A stretch of 64,000 nucleotides of DNA from Solirubrobacter pauli (GTDB lineage: Bacteria; Actinomycetota; Thermoleophilia; Solirubrobacterales; Solirubrobacteraceae), in assembly GCF_003633755.1 (NCBI RefSeq), contig NZ_RBIL01000001.1:1535426-1599425 (forward strand). The letters run 5' to 3'. The notes beneath the pieces were generated by a model. The model saw nothing but the letters and a program-made list of their open reading frames with translations. It had not been told where the DNA came from and made no database searches. The position numbers and the translations under genes are program-made. How positions within the stretch are numbered: position 1 is the stretch's first letter; every line of letters starts with the position of its first letter. Below are positions 51,301 through 60,124 of this stretch, in pieces.

Positions 51301-51630
51301 TCAGTGGATGCGCGCGCCGAGCGGCACGTCGGTGTCCGGCGCGAGCAGGATCACGCGACCCGCTTCGTCGGACGCGCCGAGCACGAGCACCTCTGAGCGC
51401 ACCGGCCCGATCTGGCGCGGCGGGAAGTTGACGACGCCGACGATCCGCCGGCCGATCAGCTCGTCCCTGCCGTAGTTGGTGATCTGCGCGCTCGAGCGCT
51501 TCTCGCCGATCTCGGGGCCGAAGTCGATCGTCAGCTTCCAGGCGGGCTTGCGCGCCTCCGGGAAGTCCTCGACGGCGACGATCCGGCCGACGCGCATGTC
51601 GACCGCGGCGAAGTGGTCGTAGTCGATCAC
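51301..51630 (-). CDS. CsaA-like tRNA-binding domain protein
   Basis: 109 residues from GTG 51630, overlapping the preceding stop by 4 bp. DYDHFAAVDMRVGRIVAVED and KPAWKLTIDFGPEIGEKRSS, then QITNYGRDELIGRRIVGVVN match the OB-fold tRNA-binding domain of CsaA/MetG C-terminus. Probably a homodimeric tRNA-binding or chaperone-like protein. Last gene of a four-gene coupled run. Confidence 0.9.
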   Translation of the reverse strand: MIDYDHFAAVDMRVGRIVAVEDFPEARKPAWKLTIDFGPEIGEKRSSAQITNYGRDELIGRRIVGVVNFPPRQIGPVRSEVLVLGASDEAGRVILLAPDTDVPLGARIH

Positions 51631-52253
51631 GGGCCCTCGGTCCCGAACCGGAAGGAGCGGTACGGCGTCTTCAGCAGGCCGTTGGTGCCGACGTCGCGCG
51701 CCTTGTCGGCGCCGCCCTCGGGCGTGGCCAGCATCAGCAGCTTCACGCCGCGGCGCGAGCCCGGAACCGGCTCGGGCAGCAGCACCAAGCGGCCGTACAG
51801 GCGGGGGGAGCGCGACGCGCGGAACACGAGCGAGTAGCCCGCCGCGCGGTTGATGCGCACCTTGCCCTCCTCGACGAGCTCGAGCTGCGGGAAGCGCTGC
51901 TTGAGCGCCTCCACCTGGCGGGAGCCCTCGACGGGCAGCAACCCGCCGACGTCGCCGCGGTACTCCGGCAGCGCCAACGGCTCGACGATGAACTCGTCGA
52001 GCCCTTCGCGCTGGAGGTGGAACAGGTTGTCGTCCTTCACCCGCTGCATCGCGTCCGGGTAGCGCAGGTTGAACGCGATCGGCTCGCGGACGACCGTGCG
52101 CGTCCCGTCCTCGGTCGACCCGCGCAGCAGCGTCACCGCCGCGGCCAGGGCGAGCAGCGCCAGGATGGCGATGGCCACCCACCGCGAGCGCGACGGGAGG
52201 CCTTTGAGCTCCTCCTGGAGCGTCGGGCGGTGGGACGGCGCGACGAGGGTCAA
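51627..52253 (-). CDS. Membrane-anchored hypothetical protein
   Basis: 208 residues from TTG 52253, in a TTGA overlap with the Lrp-type gene. One membrane helix (WVAIAILALLALAAAVTLL, residues ~25-43) with an extracytoplasmic C-terminal domain containing IAFNLRYPDAMQRVKDDNLF and INRAAGYSLVFRASRSPRLY. No known family. The coupled position between an Lrp regulator and CsaA suggests co-expression only. Confidence 0.78.
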   Translation of the reverse strand: MTLVAPSHRPTLQEELKGLPSRSRWVAIAILALLALAAAVTLLRGSTEDGTRTVVREPIAFNLRYPDAMQRVKDDNLFHLQREGLDEFIVEPLALPEYRGDVGGLLPVEGSRQVEALKQRFPQLELVEEGKVRINRAAGYSLVFRASRSPRLYGRLVLLPEPVPGSRRGVKLLMLATPEGGADKARDVGTNGLLKTPYRSFRFGTEGP

Positions 52254-52525
52254 TTGCCGATGCTGAAGAGCGCTTCCAAGTCGTGCTGGGAGAACGCCTC
52301 GAAGGCGACCATCGTCTCGGTGTCCTTGACGCCCGTGAGCTCGGCGAACCGGGACGTCACGACCTCCTGGACCTCCTTCTGGTCCCGCACGCGCAGGATC
52401 GCGACGAAGTCCCAGTGGCCGGTGACCGAGTAGGCCTCGGCGACGCCGTCGATGTCGGCGAGCTGGCTGCCGAGCGTCGCCAGACCCTCACGCTCCGCCT
52501 TGATCAGGACGACCGCGTGGGTCAT
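52250..52525 (-). CDS. Lrp/AsnC effector-binding (RAM) domain protein without HTH
   Basis: 91 residues. THAVVLIKAEREGLATLGSQ, ADIDGVAEAYSVTGHWDFVA, then RDQKEVQEVVTSRFAELTGV and DTETMVAFEAFSQHDLEALF match the alpha/beta RAM sandwich of Lrp/AsnC proteins. The usual N-terminal DNA-binding domain is missing, so it is a stand-alone ligand sensor that may act by co-assembling with full-length Lrp proteins. ATGA overlap with the hydrolase gene. Confidence 0.9.
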   Translation of the reverse strand: MTHAVVLIKAEREGLATLGSQLADIDGVAEAYSVTGHWDFVAILRVRDQKEVQEVVTSRFAELTGVKDTETMVAFEAFSQHDLEALFSIGN

Positions 52526-53211
52526 TTCACGTGGTGGGTGTCGCCGGGCTCGAGCACGTACACCTGCGAGAAGCCGGCGTCCTGGACGTCATGCTTGAAC
52601 GCCTGCGCGTCCGTCTCCACGGGCGGGAAGGTGCCGTAGTGGATCGGGATGACCTGCGCCGGGCTGATCAGCTCGACGGCAGTCACGGCGTCGAAGCGGT
52701 CCATCGTGAAGTGGCCGCCGATCGGCACCAGCGCGAGGTCGACCTTGTCGCCGCGGCGCGCGACGAGCTTGAGGTCGCTGAACAGCGCCGTGTCACCCAG
52801 GTGGTAGATCAGGTGGCCGCCGTAGTGGATCAGCAGGCCGGCCGGCATGTGCGCGGTGCCGCTGGGCGAGACCGCCGTGTGCCAGGCGGGGACGAGCTTG
52901 ACCCAGCCCCAGTCGAACTGGACCGTGCCCCCGAGGTTCGGGTTGCGGACGTCGGCGACGCCGGCCGCCTCGATCTCGGCGGCCAGCTCGACGATCGCGA
53001 GGACGGTCGCGCCGGTGCGCTTGGCGATGTCGACCGTGTCACCCAGGTGGTCGCCGTGGCCGTGCGTGAGCAGGATCACGTCGGCCGGCAGCTCGTCGGC
53101 GGTCGCGGCCGCCTTCGGGTTGCCGGTCAGCCACGGGTCGACGAGGACGTCGGCCCCGCCGCCGGAGAGGTGGAAGGCCGAGTGGCCGAGCCACCGCACG
53201 TCTGCTGGCAT
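52522..53211 (-). CDS. UPF0173-type metallo-beta-lactamase-fold hydrolase
   Basis: 229 residues. Starts VRWLGHSAFHLSGGGADVLV, with the metal motif LTHGHGDHLGDTVDIA (HxHxDH), PAWHTAV, YHLGDTALFSDLKL and a final IPIHYGTFPPV. These are the UPF0173/YtkL-type metal-dependent hydrolases. Substrate unknown. Its start abuts the stop of the 109-aa gene. Confidence 0.92.
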   Translation of the reverse strand: MPADVRWLGHSAFHLSGGGADVLVDPWLTGNPKAAATADELPADVILLTHGHGDHLGDTVDIAKRTGATVLAIVELAAEIEAAGVADVRNPNLGGTVQFDWGWVKLVPAWHTAVSPSGTAHMPAGLLIHYGGHLIYHLGDTALFSDLKLVARRGDKVDLALVPIGGHFTMDRFDAVTAVELISPAQVIPIHYGTFPPVETDAQAFKHDVQDAGFSQVYVLEPGDTHHVK

Positions 53212-53541
53212 CTAGCTGTCCTCCTTGTCGATCAGCTGGTGGGCGAGCTCGAAGCCCACCGCCGCCCCGATCATCATGGTCACGCGGATCTCCTCCGCGA
53301 GCAGCGTCTGCACGGCCTGGAGCCGTTCCTCGATGTCCGCCTTGCCGGCGGCCTCGAGCACCTGCTGGTGGTGCGCGGAGCCGAACCAGTCGGCTTCGTT
53401 GAGCGCGATGTTGAGGATGCGCTGGAGCGTCGGGGCGTTGGCCGCGACGATCCGCTGGGCTTGGTCGAGCTGCTCGGGGTCGGTCAGCGCCTGGACGGCG
53501 GCCTCGACCTCGGCCTCGGTGTACGCACGGCGTTCGGCCAC
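53212..53541 (-). CDS. Hypothetical 109-aa helical protein
   Basis: 109 residues starting MAERRAYTEAEVEAAVQALT. Mostly helical, with ADWFGSAHHQQVLEAAGKAD and RVTMMIGAAVGFELAHQLID. No family recognised with confidence. First gene of the minus-strand run and divergent from selD by only 19 bp. Confidence 0.78.
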   Translation of the reverse strand: MAERRAYTEAEVEAAVQALTDPEQLDQAQRIVAANAPTLQRILNIALNEADWFGSAHHQQVLEAAGKADIEERLQAVQTLLAEEIRVTMMIGAAVGFELAHQLIDKEDS

Positions 53542-53560
53542 AGAAGGCCATCATACGAGC

Positions 53561-54568
53561 GTGACCTCCGTCCCCCTCACCTCGCTGAGCCACGGCGCGG
53601 GCTGCGGCTGCAAGCTGTCGGCCGGCGACCTGCGCCCGATCGTCGCCGGATTGCCCGTCCCGAGCGACCCGCGCGTGCTCGTCGCCACCGACACGTCCGA
53701 CGACGCGGGCGTCGTGCGTCTGACGGCGGAGCTGGCGATCGTGCAGACCGTCGACTTCTTCACGCCGATCGTCGACGACCCGTACGCGTTCGGCCGGATC
53801 GCGGCCACGAACGCGCTCAGCGACATCTACGCCATGGGCGGGACGCCGGTCAGCGCGCTCAACCTCGTCGCGTACCCGCTCGAGACGCTCGGCCCTGACG
53901 TGCTGCGCGAGATCCTGCGCGGCGGGTCCGACGCGGTCGCGGCGGCGGGCGCCTCGATCGTCGGCGGCCACTCGATCGACGACCCCGAGCCCAAGTACGG
54001 CCTCGCCGTCACCGGCACCGTCCACCCGGACCAGGTGCTGACCAACGCGGGCGGCCGTGAGGGCGACGAGCTGTGGCTGAGCAAGCCGCTCGGCGCGGGC
54101 ACGATCGCCACCGCGATCAAGCGCGGCCTCGCCGACGACGCCCTGATCGCCCGCGGCATCGAGGTCATGACGACGCTCAACGCCGCCGCCGCCGCGGCCG
54201 CCCGCGCAGCCGGCGCGCACGCGCTCACGGACGTGACCGGCTTCGGCCTGCTCGGCCACGCGCACGAGCTGGCGGCGGCCTCCGGCCTGGCGGCCGAGAT
54301 CGACGCGGACGCCGTCCCGGCCATCGACGGCGTGCTCGACCTGCTCAGCGACGAGCGTGCGCTCGCCGGCGGCTCCAAGCGCAACCGCCGCGACGCCGAC
54401 GCCTTCACCTCGTGGGCCGACGACGTGGACCCGGCACGCGCCCGCCTGGTCTGCGACGCGATGACCTCCGGCGGCCTGCTCGCGGCCCTCCCCGCGGGCG
54501 CCTCGATCGACGGCTGGCGCGTCGGCCGCCTCGTCGCCGGCGAGCCCGGCACCCTCCGCGTGACCTAA
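53561..54568 (+). CDS. selD: Selenide, water dikinase (selenophosphate synthetase), Cys form
   Basis: 335 residues from GTG 53561. The N-terminal active-site loop LSHGAGCGCKLSAGDL has Cys where some homologues carry selenocysteine. PurM-like motifs follow: VATDTSDDAGVVRLTAELAI, VDFFTPIVDDPYAFGRIAAT, NALSDIYAMGG, SIVGGHSIDDPEPKYGLAVT and TDVTGFGLLGHAHELA. It makes selenophosphate from selenide and ATP. No selA, selB, tRNA-Sec or selU lies in the window, so the downstream use of selenium is unknown. Confidence 0.95.
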   Translation: MTSVPLTSLSHGAGCGCKLSAGDLRPIVAGLPVPSDPRVLVATDTSDDAGVVRLTAELAIVQTVDFFTPIVDDPYAFGRIAATNALSDIYAMGGTPVSALNLVAYPLETLGPDVLREILRGGSDAVAAAGASIVGGHSIDDPEPKYGLAVTGTVHPDQVLTNAGGREGDELWLSKPLGAGTIATAIKRGLADDALIARGIEVMTTLNAAAAAAARAAGAHALTDVTGFGLLGHAHELAAASGLAAEIDADAVPAIDGVLDLLSDERALAGGSKRNRRDADAFTSWADDVDPARARLVCDAMTSGGLLAALPAGASIDGWRVGRLVAGEPGTLRVT

Positions 54569-54576
54569 AGCAACCT

Positions 54577-54595
54577 AAAGGGGTCTGACCCCTTT
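54577..54595 (+). terminator. Inverted repeat after selD
   Basis: AAAGGGGTC-T-GACCCCTTT is a perfect palindrome nine bases after the selD stop, likely a terminator hairpin with a small effective loop. Confidence 0.6.
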
Positions 54596-54623
54596 ATGAA
54601 GTCAAGGGGGCGTTTTCCGCGCA

Positions 54624-54662
54624 TTGACAGCTAGATACTCGATATGTATAACGAGTATCTAG
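54624..54662 (+). promoter_or_regulatory. PadR promoter with embedded palindromic operator
   Basis: Consensus -35 TTGACA (54624-54629), 17-bp spacer, -10 TATAAC (54647-54652). A perfect inverted repeat, CTAGATACTCG-N10-CGAGTATCTAG (54631-54662), brackets the -10 box, and the ATG of padR follows immediately. The predicted start site is within about three bases of the ATG, so the message is effectively leaderless. The layout and ATACT/AGTAT half-sites fit PadR autoregulation. Confidence 0.85.
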
Positions 54663-55169
54663 ATGCGTTTCCCGCTGCTCGCACTCCTCGCCGAAGGGCC
54701 CGCCCATGGCTATGAGCTCAAGCAGGCGATGGAGCAGCGGTTCGGGTCGGTCCTGCCACCGCTGAACGCCGGGCAGATCTACACGACGCTCTCGCGCCTG
54801 GAGCGCGACGGGTTCGTGGAGGACGACGCCGTGGCCCAGAACGGGCGCCCGAACAAGCGCGTCTACCGGCTCACCGAGAACGGGCGGCTGGAGCTGCGGG
54901 GCTGGGTGGCCGAGGCCACGCCGGCCGTGCGGCTCAAGGACGACTTCTTCATCAAGCTGGTGCTCGCGCGGGCCGCGAAGATCGCGGACCCGCTCATGCT
55001 CATCGCCCGTCAGCGCGACGCCTACCTGCAGGCGCTGCGCGAGCTGGACGACGTCGCGCTCGCCACCAACGGCGACGAGACCGCCGCGCTGCTGATCGAG
55101 GGCGCGGCCCTGCACCTCGAGGCCGACCTGAAGTGGCTGGACCTCTGCGAACAACGACTGGGGAGCTGA
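54663..55169 (+). CDS. PadR-family transcriptional repressor
   Basis: 168 residues. PadR winged helix: MRFPLLALLAEGPAHGYELK, QAMEQRFGSVLPPLNAGQIY, TTLSRLERDGFVEDD and NKRVYRLTENG, followed by a C-terminal dimerisation helix pair (AALLIEGAALHLEADLKWLD). Starts at ATG right after its operator. The ABC transporter follows three bases later, making this a typical ligand-inducible PadR/ABC efflux operon. Inducer unknown. Confidence 0.92.
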   Translation: MRFPLLALLAEGPAHGYELKQAMEQRFGSVLPPLNAGQIYTTLSRLERDGFVEDDAVAQNGRPNKRVYRLTENGRLELRGWVAEATPAVRLKDDFFIKLVLARAAKIADPLMLIARQRDAYLQALRELDDVALATNGDETAALLIEGAALHLEADLKWLDLCEQRLGS

Positions 55170-55172
55170 CCC

Positions 55173-55898
<726 letters not shown>

Positions 55899-55899
55899 G

Positions 55900-58110
55900 G
55901 TGCGCACGGCGTTTCTGCGGCTCGCCCGCGCGGACCTCCTCGCGCGGCCGGGCCAGACCGTCCTGACCGCGGTCGCGATCTTCGCCGCCGCCACCGCGCT
56001 CGTCGTCACGCTCGCGCTGCGGGCCGGACTGGACGATCCCTTCGCCCATGCCCAGGCGGAGACGCGCGGGGCGCACATGGCCGTCCACGGCGATCTCAGC
56101 GACGCCGACGTCGCCGCCCTCGCCGCGCTGCCGGGCGTGGTCGCCGCGGACGCACGGGCCCACGACCACGAGCAGGCGACGCTGAACGACACGACCGTAG
56201 AGGTCGGCCTCGAGGCCCTGCCCGCCGCGGACGCCGCTGTCGACCGCCCGCACGTCACCGAAGGCCGGCGCCCGCAGGCGCCCGGCGAGCTGCTCGTCGA
56301 GCGCAGCTTCGCGCGCGAGACGGGCCTGCGGGTGGGCGACCGGTTCGCGCTCGGCACGGTCGTCGGCCTCGCGGTGACGACCGAGCAGGCGACCTATCCC
56401 CGCTGGGACCCGGGGCTCATCTGGACGCCCGACGTCACCGCGCCCGGCCGGCGCGTGGGCGTGCGGCTCGAGGATCCCGAGGCCACCGACGCGTTCGCCG
56501 CCGCCGCGCGCCGCGCGCTCCCGGGGACGCGGCTCGAGTTCACCGACTGGCACGGCGTCCGCGACACGATCACCGACCAGACCCGCACGAACGCGATCGT
56601 GATCGGCATCAACACGCTGCTGGCGCTGTTCGCGGTCGGCTTCACGGTGGCGACGGTGATCAGCGGGCGCGTGCTCGCGCAGCGCCGTGAGATCGGGATG
56701 CTCAAGGCGGTCGGGTTCACGCCGCGGGGCGTCGTCGCGCTGCTGGTCGGGGAGTACCTCGCGATCGGGCTCGTCGCCGCCCTGCTCGGGCTGGTCGCCG
56801 GCGCCGCGATCGCGCCACTGCTGCTCGAGCCGATGGCGAACGTCCTCGCCACGCCCACGCCGAGCGCGCTCGCCCCCGCGCCACTCGCGCTCGCGCTCGC
56901 GGCGATCCTCGCGGCGGTGGCGCTCTTCACCGCGGTCCCCGCGCTTCGGGCGGGCCGGGTGAACACGGTCGACGCGCTCGCGCTGGGCCGCTCCGGAGCC
57001 ACCGGGCGGGCCTCCCGCGCCGCGGGGGTCGCCGCCGCCCTGCGGCTGCCCACGGTCGCCCGGCTCGGCGTCAAGGACGCCTTCACGAGCCGCTCGCGCG
57101 CGACGCTGACGATCGCGGCGCTGACGTTCATGGTCGTCACGCTCGTGGCGGCGCTGTCGGTCGAGGCGACGTTCCACCGCGTGATCGACGACCCCGCCCT
57201 GCGCGCCAAGCCGTGGGACGTGCGCGTCGAGGCGCCGTCCGCGCTCGCCGCCGTCGCCGACGACCCCGACGTCGCGGCCGCGACCACCATCACCGGTCTC
57301 CAGGTGACCGGCCCGCGCGGCGAGATCGAGGCCCGCGCGCTCGGCGACGGCTTCGGCGCGTTCCCCTACGCCGTCCCCGACGGCCGGATGTTCGCCAAGC
57401 CGGGCGAGGCGATCGCCGGACGCGGCCTCTACGACGAGCTCGGGCTGAAGGTCGGCGACGAGCTGACGGTGCAGGCCGCCGGCGGCCCGGTGACGCTCAC
57501 GCTCGTCGGCCGCCACGTCGAGCCCGACGACGACGGGCGCGTCCTGATCTTCCCCGCCGCGTCGCTGCCGGAGCCGCTGGAGCCGAGCGCGGTGATCGCC
57601 ACCTTCACGCCGCAGGCCGACCAGGCCGCCGCCGCCGACCGGCTGGAGCGCGCCACCGGCGCGGCCGCCGAGCTGCCGGAGGAGGAGGTCCGCGGCGAGC
57701 GCGCCGACGTGCGCCCGATCCTGCTCGGCTCGAGCCTGCTGCTCGTCGCCATCGGCCTCGTCAACCTGCTCGCGACGCTCCTGCTCGTGACCCGCGAGCG
57801 CGCCCGGGACTTCGCGATCTTCAAGGCGGTCGGCCTCACGCCGCGCGGGGTGCTCGGCGTCGTCAACGCGGGCGGCGCGGCGCTCGGGGCCATCGCGATC
57901 GTCGTCGGCATCCCGCTCGGCCTGCTGATCTTCCGCGGGGTGATGATCGGGATGAACCCGAGCGAGGGCACCGACGTGATCGGCACGCCCGGACCGTTCG
58001 CGCTCGCGCTGACGATCCCGTTCGTGCTCGCGGTCACGGCGCTCGCCAGCTCGCTGCCGGGCCGCAAGGCCGCGCGCACGCCGGCCGCGACCGTGCTCAG
58101 GGCCGAATGA
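55900..58110 (+). CDS. FtsX-domain ABC transporter permease (two FtsX repeats)
   Basis: 736 residues from GTG 55900. An N-terminal helix (LTAVAIFAAATALVVTLALR) precedes an extracytoplasmic MacB_PCD-like domain. A first FtsX domain (~residues 240-350; ALFAVGFTVATVISGRVLAQ, RREIGMLKAVGFTPRGVVAL) is followed by a second soluble domain and a second FtsX domain at the C-terminus (LLVTRERARDFAIFKAVGLT, PRGVLGVVNAGGAALGA). This duplicated layout is usual for actinobacterial DUF214/FtsX permeases. It partners the ATPase just upstream. Confidence 0.92.
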   Translation: MRTAFLRLARADLLARPGQTVLTAVAIFAAATALVVTLALRAGLDDPFAHAQAETRGAHMAVHGDLSDADVAALAALPGVVAADARAHDHEQATLNDTTVEVGLEALPAADAAVDRPHVTEGRRPQAPGELLVERSFARETGLRVGDRFALGTVVGLAVTTEQATYPRWDPGLIWTPDVTAPGRRVGVRLEDPEATDAFAAAARRALPGTRLEFTDWHGVRDTITDQTRTNAIVIGINTLLALFAVGFTVATVISGRVLAQRREIGMLKAVGFTPRGVVALLVGEYLAIGLVAALLGLVAGAAIAPLLLEPMANVLATPTPSALAPAPLALALAAILAAVALFTAVPALRAGRVNTVDALALGRSGATGRASRAAGVAAALRLPTVARLGVKDAFTSRSRATLTIAALTFMVVTLVAALSVEATFHRVIDDPALRAKPWDVRVEAPSALAAVADDPDVAAATTITGLQVTGPRGEIEARALGDGFGAFPYAVPDGRMFAKPGEAIAGRGLYDELGLKVGDELTVQAAGGPVTLTLVGRHVEPDDDGRVLIFPAASLPEPLEPSAVIATFTPQADQAAAADRLERATGAAAELPEEEVRGERADVRPILLGSSLLLVAIGLVNLLATLLLVTRERARDFAIFKAVGLTPRGVLGVVNAGGAALGAIAIVVGIPLGLLIFRGVMIGMNPSEGTDVIGTPGPFALALTIPFVLAVTALASSLPGRKAARTPAATVLRAE

Positions 58111-58113
58111 GGA

Positions 58114-58896
58114 CTACCGCTCGCGCAGCCGCGCGAACACGACGCCGAAGACCATGCCGACGACGCCGCCGACGATCCCCGCGATGCCCGACGCCTCGGA
58201 CGAGGCCAGCGGCAGCAGGACGAGCACGGCGGCGATCGCCAGCACGCCGAGCAGGTCGCTCTCGTCCTCTCGGCCCTTGCGGCGGCCGAGCACGTCGCGC
58301 ATGACCCAGGCGGCCAGCAGGCCGAGCGCCGCGCCGTTGGCGCCGCGCGCGATGCCCTCGTCCGCGAGCTCGACGGCCACGTACGCGCCACCGGCGCCGC
58401 AGACGAAGAACACGAGCAGCACCGCCCACCAGCCGTGGCGCTTCTCGAGCAGGAAGCCGAACAGCGCGATCGCGCCGACCGTGACGAACTCGTAGCCCGT
58501 GGCCGAGACGATCTGCAGCTGGTCGTTGACCCGCGCGTAGCCGAACAGCGACGTGAACGCACGCCACGGGTCGTCAAGGCCCTGGCCGTACGTGAACGGC
58601 CCGATCGAGATCAGCCCGGAGATGATCCCGACGGTGACGATCAGCGGCGCCAGCACGAGCAACCAGACGGCCCAGGCACGCCGGTCGGCGCGGATCCCGG
58701 GGATCTCACCCGGCCGCAGGCGCGGCAGCTGGGGCCGGTTGCGCTTGGCCTTCTGCGCCTTGGGCACACCGCCACGGTCCAACTTGGGCGCGCGCTTCTG
58801 GATCCGCGTGCCGCAGTACGGGCACTCGGTGATGTACGGCGACACCTCGGCGCCACAGCTCTTGCAGACGAGGTAGAGGTCTGGACCGCTGCTCAT
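58114..58896 (-). CDS. Rhomboid-like membrane protein with N-terminal zinc ribbon and no catalytic residues
   Basis: 260 residues from ATG 58896. The N-terminus has a zinc ribbon (LVCKSCGAEVSPYITECPYC with CxxC pairs), a basic linker and about six membrane helices. The hydrophobic part follows the rhomboid pattern: PWRAFTSLFGYARVNDQLQI, LFGFLLEKRHGWWAVLLVFF and GANGAALGLLAAW. The GxSG serine is Asn, and the expected His of the last helix is missing in GIAGIVGGVVGMVFG. It is therefore probably a pseudoprotease. Convergent with the ABC permease gene, 3 bp apart. Confidence 0.8.
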   Translation of the reverse strand: MSSGPDLYLVCKSCGAEVSPYITECPYCGTRIQKRAPKLDRGGVPKAQKAKRNRPQLPRLRPGEIPGIRADRRAWAVWLLVLAPLIVTVGIISGLISIGPFTYGQGLDDPWRAFTSLFGYARVNDQLQIVSATGYEFVTVGAIALFGFLLEKRHGWWAVLLVFFVCGAGGAYVAVELADEGIARGANGAALGLLAAWVMRDVLGRRKGREDESDLLGVLAIAAVLVLLPLASSEASGIAGIVGGVVGMVFGVVFARLRER

Positions 58897-58950
58897 GAGG
58901 GGCAATCAAGTCTACGCCGCCCGCGCGCCCGCTTCGACGCGAGTTGGCGT

Positions 58951-60051
58951 CTACGAGCCGCTGGCCTCGACGATGTCCTGCAAGAGCTCGGTGAAGTCGC
59001 GGTTCGCCTCGAACACCTTGCGCTGCCGCGAGGCGCCGTTGCCGCGCTCCAGGAGGTCGCTGACGCCGTCCAGCGCGTCCGCCGACCCGAGGTCCTGCGC
59101 GTGCTCGCGGAGCCGGTCCAGGAGCCGCTGCGCCAGGGCCTTCGTCGGCACCGTCGAGCGGTCCGGGAGGTCGACCAGCTCGCCGTCGAGCCCGTGCCGC
59201 GAGGCGAGCCACTTGTTCTCGTCGAGCATCTCATGCGGGTAGGCGGTGAGCTGCTTGCCGGCGTCGAAGTGCTCGGCGAGCTCCTTGACCATCGCCTGGA
59301 TGAGCGCCGCGAGGCCGAGCGTGTGCTCGACGTGGGTCTGCGCGTCCATCGCCCGGATCTCGACCGTGCCGAAGTTCGGATGCGGACGCACGTCGTACCA
59401 GAGCCAGGTGTAGTCCTCCATCACCCCGGTGTCGACCATGAACGCGATCCGCTGCTCGTAGTCGTCCCAGCCGTCGTAGTACGGCGGGATGCCCACGCGC
59501 GGGAAGGCGCGGAAGATCGGCATCCGCGTGGAGGCGAGGCCGGTGTCGTCGCCGCGCCAGTAGGGCGAGTTGGCGCTCAGCGCGAGCAGGATCGGCACGT
59601 GCACGCGCATGCCGTTGGCGACGTGGATGGCCTTGTCGGCGTCGTCGAGCCCGATGTGGACGTGGAGGCCGAAGATGATCTCCTGGCGCGCGACGAAGCG
59701 CAGCTCCTGGACGAGGTCGCGGTAGCGCGGCGCGGCCGTGATCCGCTGGTCCTCCCAGCGCGCGAGCGGGTGCGTTCCCGCCGAGCCGATGACGAGGCCC
59801 TTCTTGTCCGCGGTGTCTCGAACCTGACGTCGCAGTGAACGCAGCGCGACACCCGCCTCGCGCACGTCCGCGCACGGGTTGGTCGAGATCTCGAGGACGG
59901 ACTCCATCAACTCCGGCTTGATGGCGCCGTCCGGCGACTCCTCCAGCAGGTCGTCGATGGCGTTGACCAGCGCATAGGAGTCGGGATCGAGGATCATCAG
60001 CTCTTCCTCGATGCCGACCGTGTAGGCGGGCCCGCTGAACTTCGGCTCCAT
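58951..60051 (-). CDS. YbdK-type carboxylate-amine ligase (GCS2 family)
   Basis: 366 residues from ATG 60051, beginning MEPKFSGPAYTVGIEEELMI. VGIEEELMILDP is the GCS2 ATP/Mg motif, with ELMESVLEISTNPCADVRE, GLHVHIGLDDADKAIHVANG, ANSPYWRGDDTGLASTRMPI and NFGTVEIRAMDAQTHVEHTL. It forms gamma-glutamyl-type amide bonds (weak glutamate-cysteine ligase). In actinobacteria related enzymes (EgtA) make gamma-Glu-Cys for ergothioneine, but no egt genes are present here. The frame extends to 60105 without a better start. Confidence 0.93.
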   Translation of the reverse strand: MEPKFSGPAYTVGIEEELMILDPDSYALVNAIDDLLEESPDGAIKPELMESVLEISTNPCADVREAGVALRSLRRQVRDTADKKGLVIGSAGTHPLARWEDQRITAAPRYRDLVQELRFVARQEIIFGLHVHIGLDDADKAIHVANGMRVHVPILLALSANSPYWRGDDTGLASTRMPIFRAFPRVGIPPYYDGWDDYEQRIAFMVDTGVMEDYTWLWYDVRPHPNFGTVEIRAMDAQTHVEHTLGLAALIQAMVKELAEHFDAGKQLTAYPHEMLDENKWLASRHGLDGELVDLPDRSTVPTKALAQRLLDRLREHAQDLGSADALDGVSDLLERGNGASRQRKVFEANRDFTELLQDIVEASGS

Positions 60052-60124
60052 GTGGTCGGGAAGGGTACGAGCCCAGCAAGCGTTCATACTTGCTCCGGGT
60101 TCCAAGCAAAAGAGGAGAACGAAG

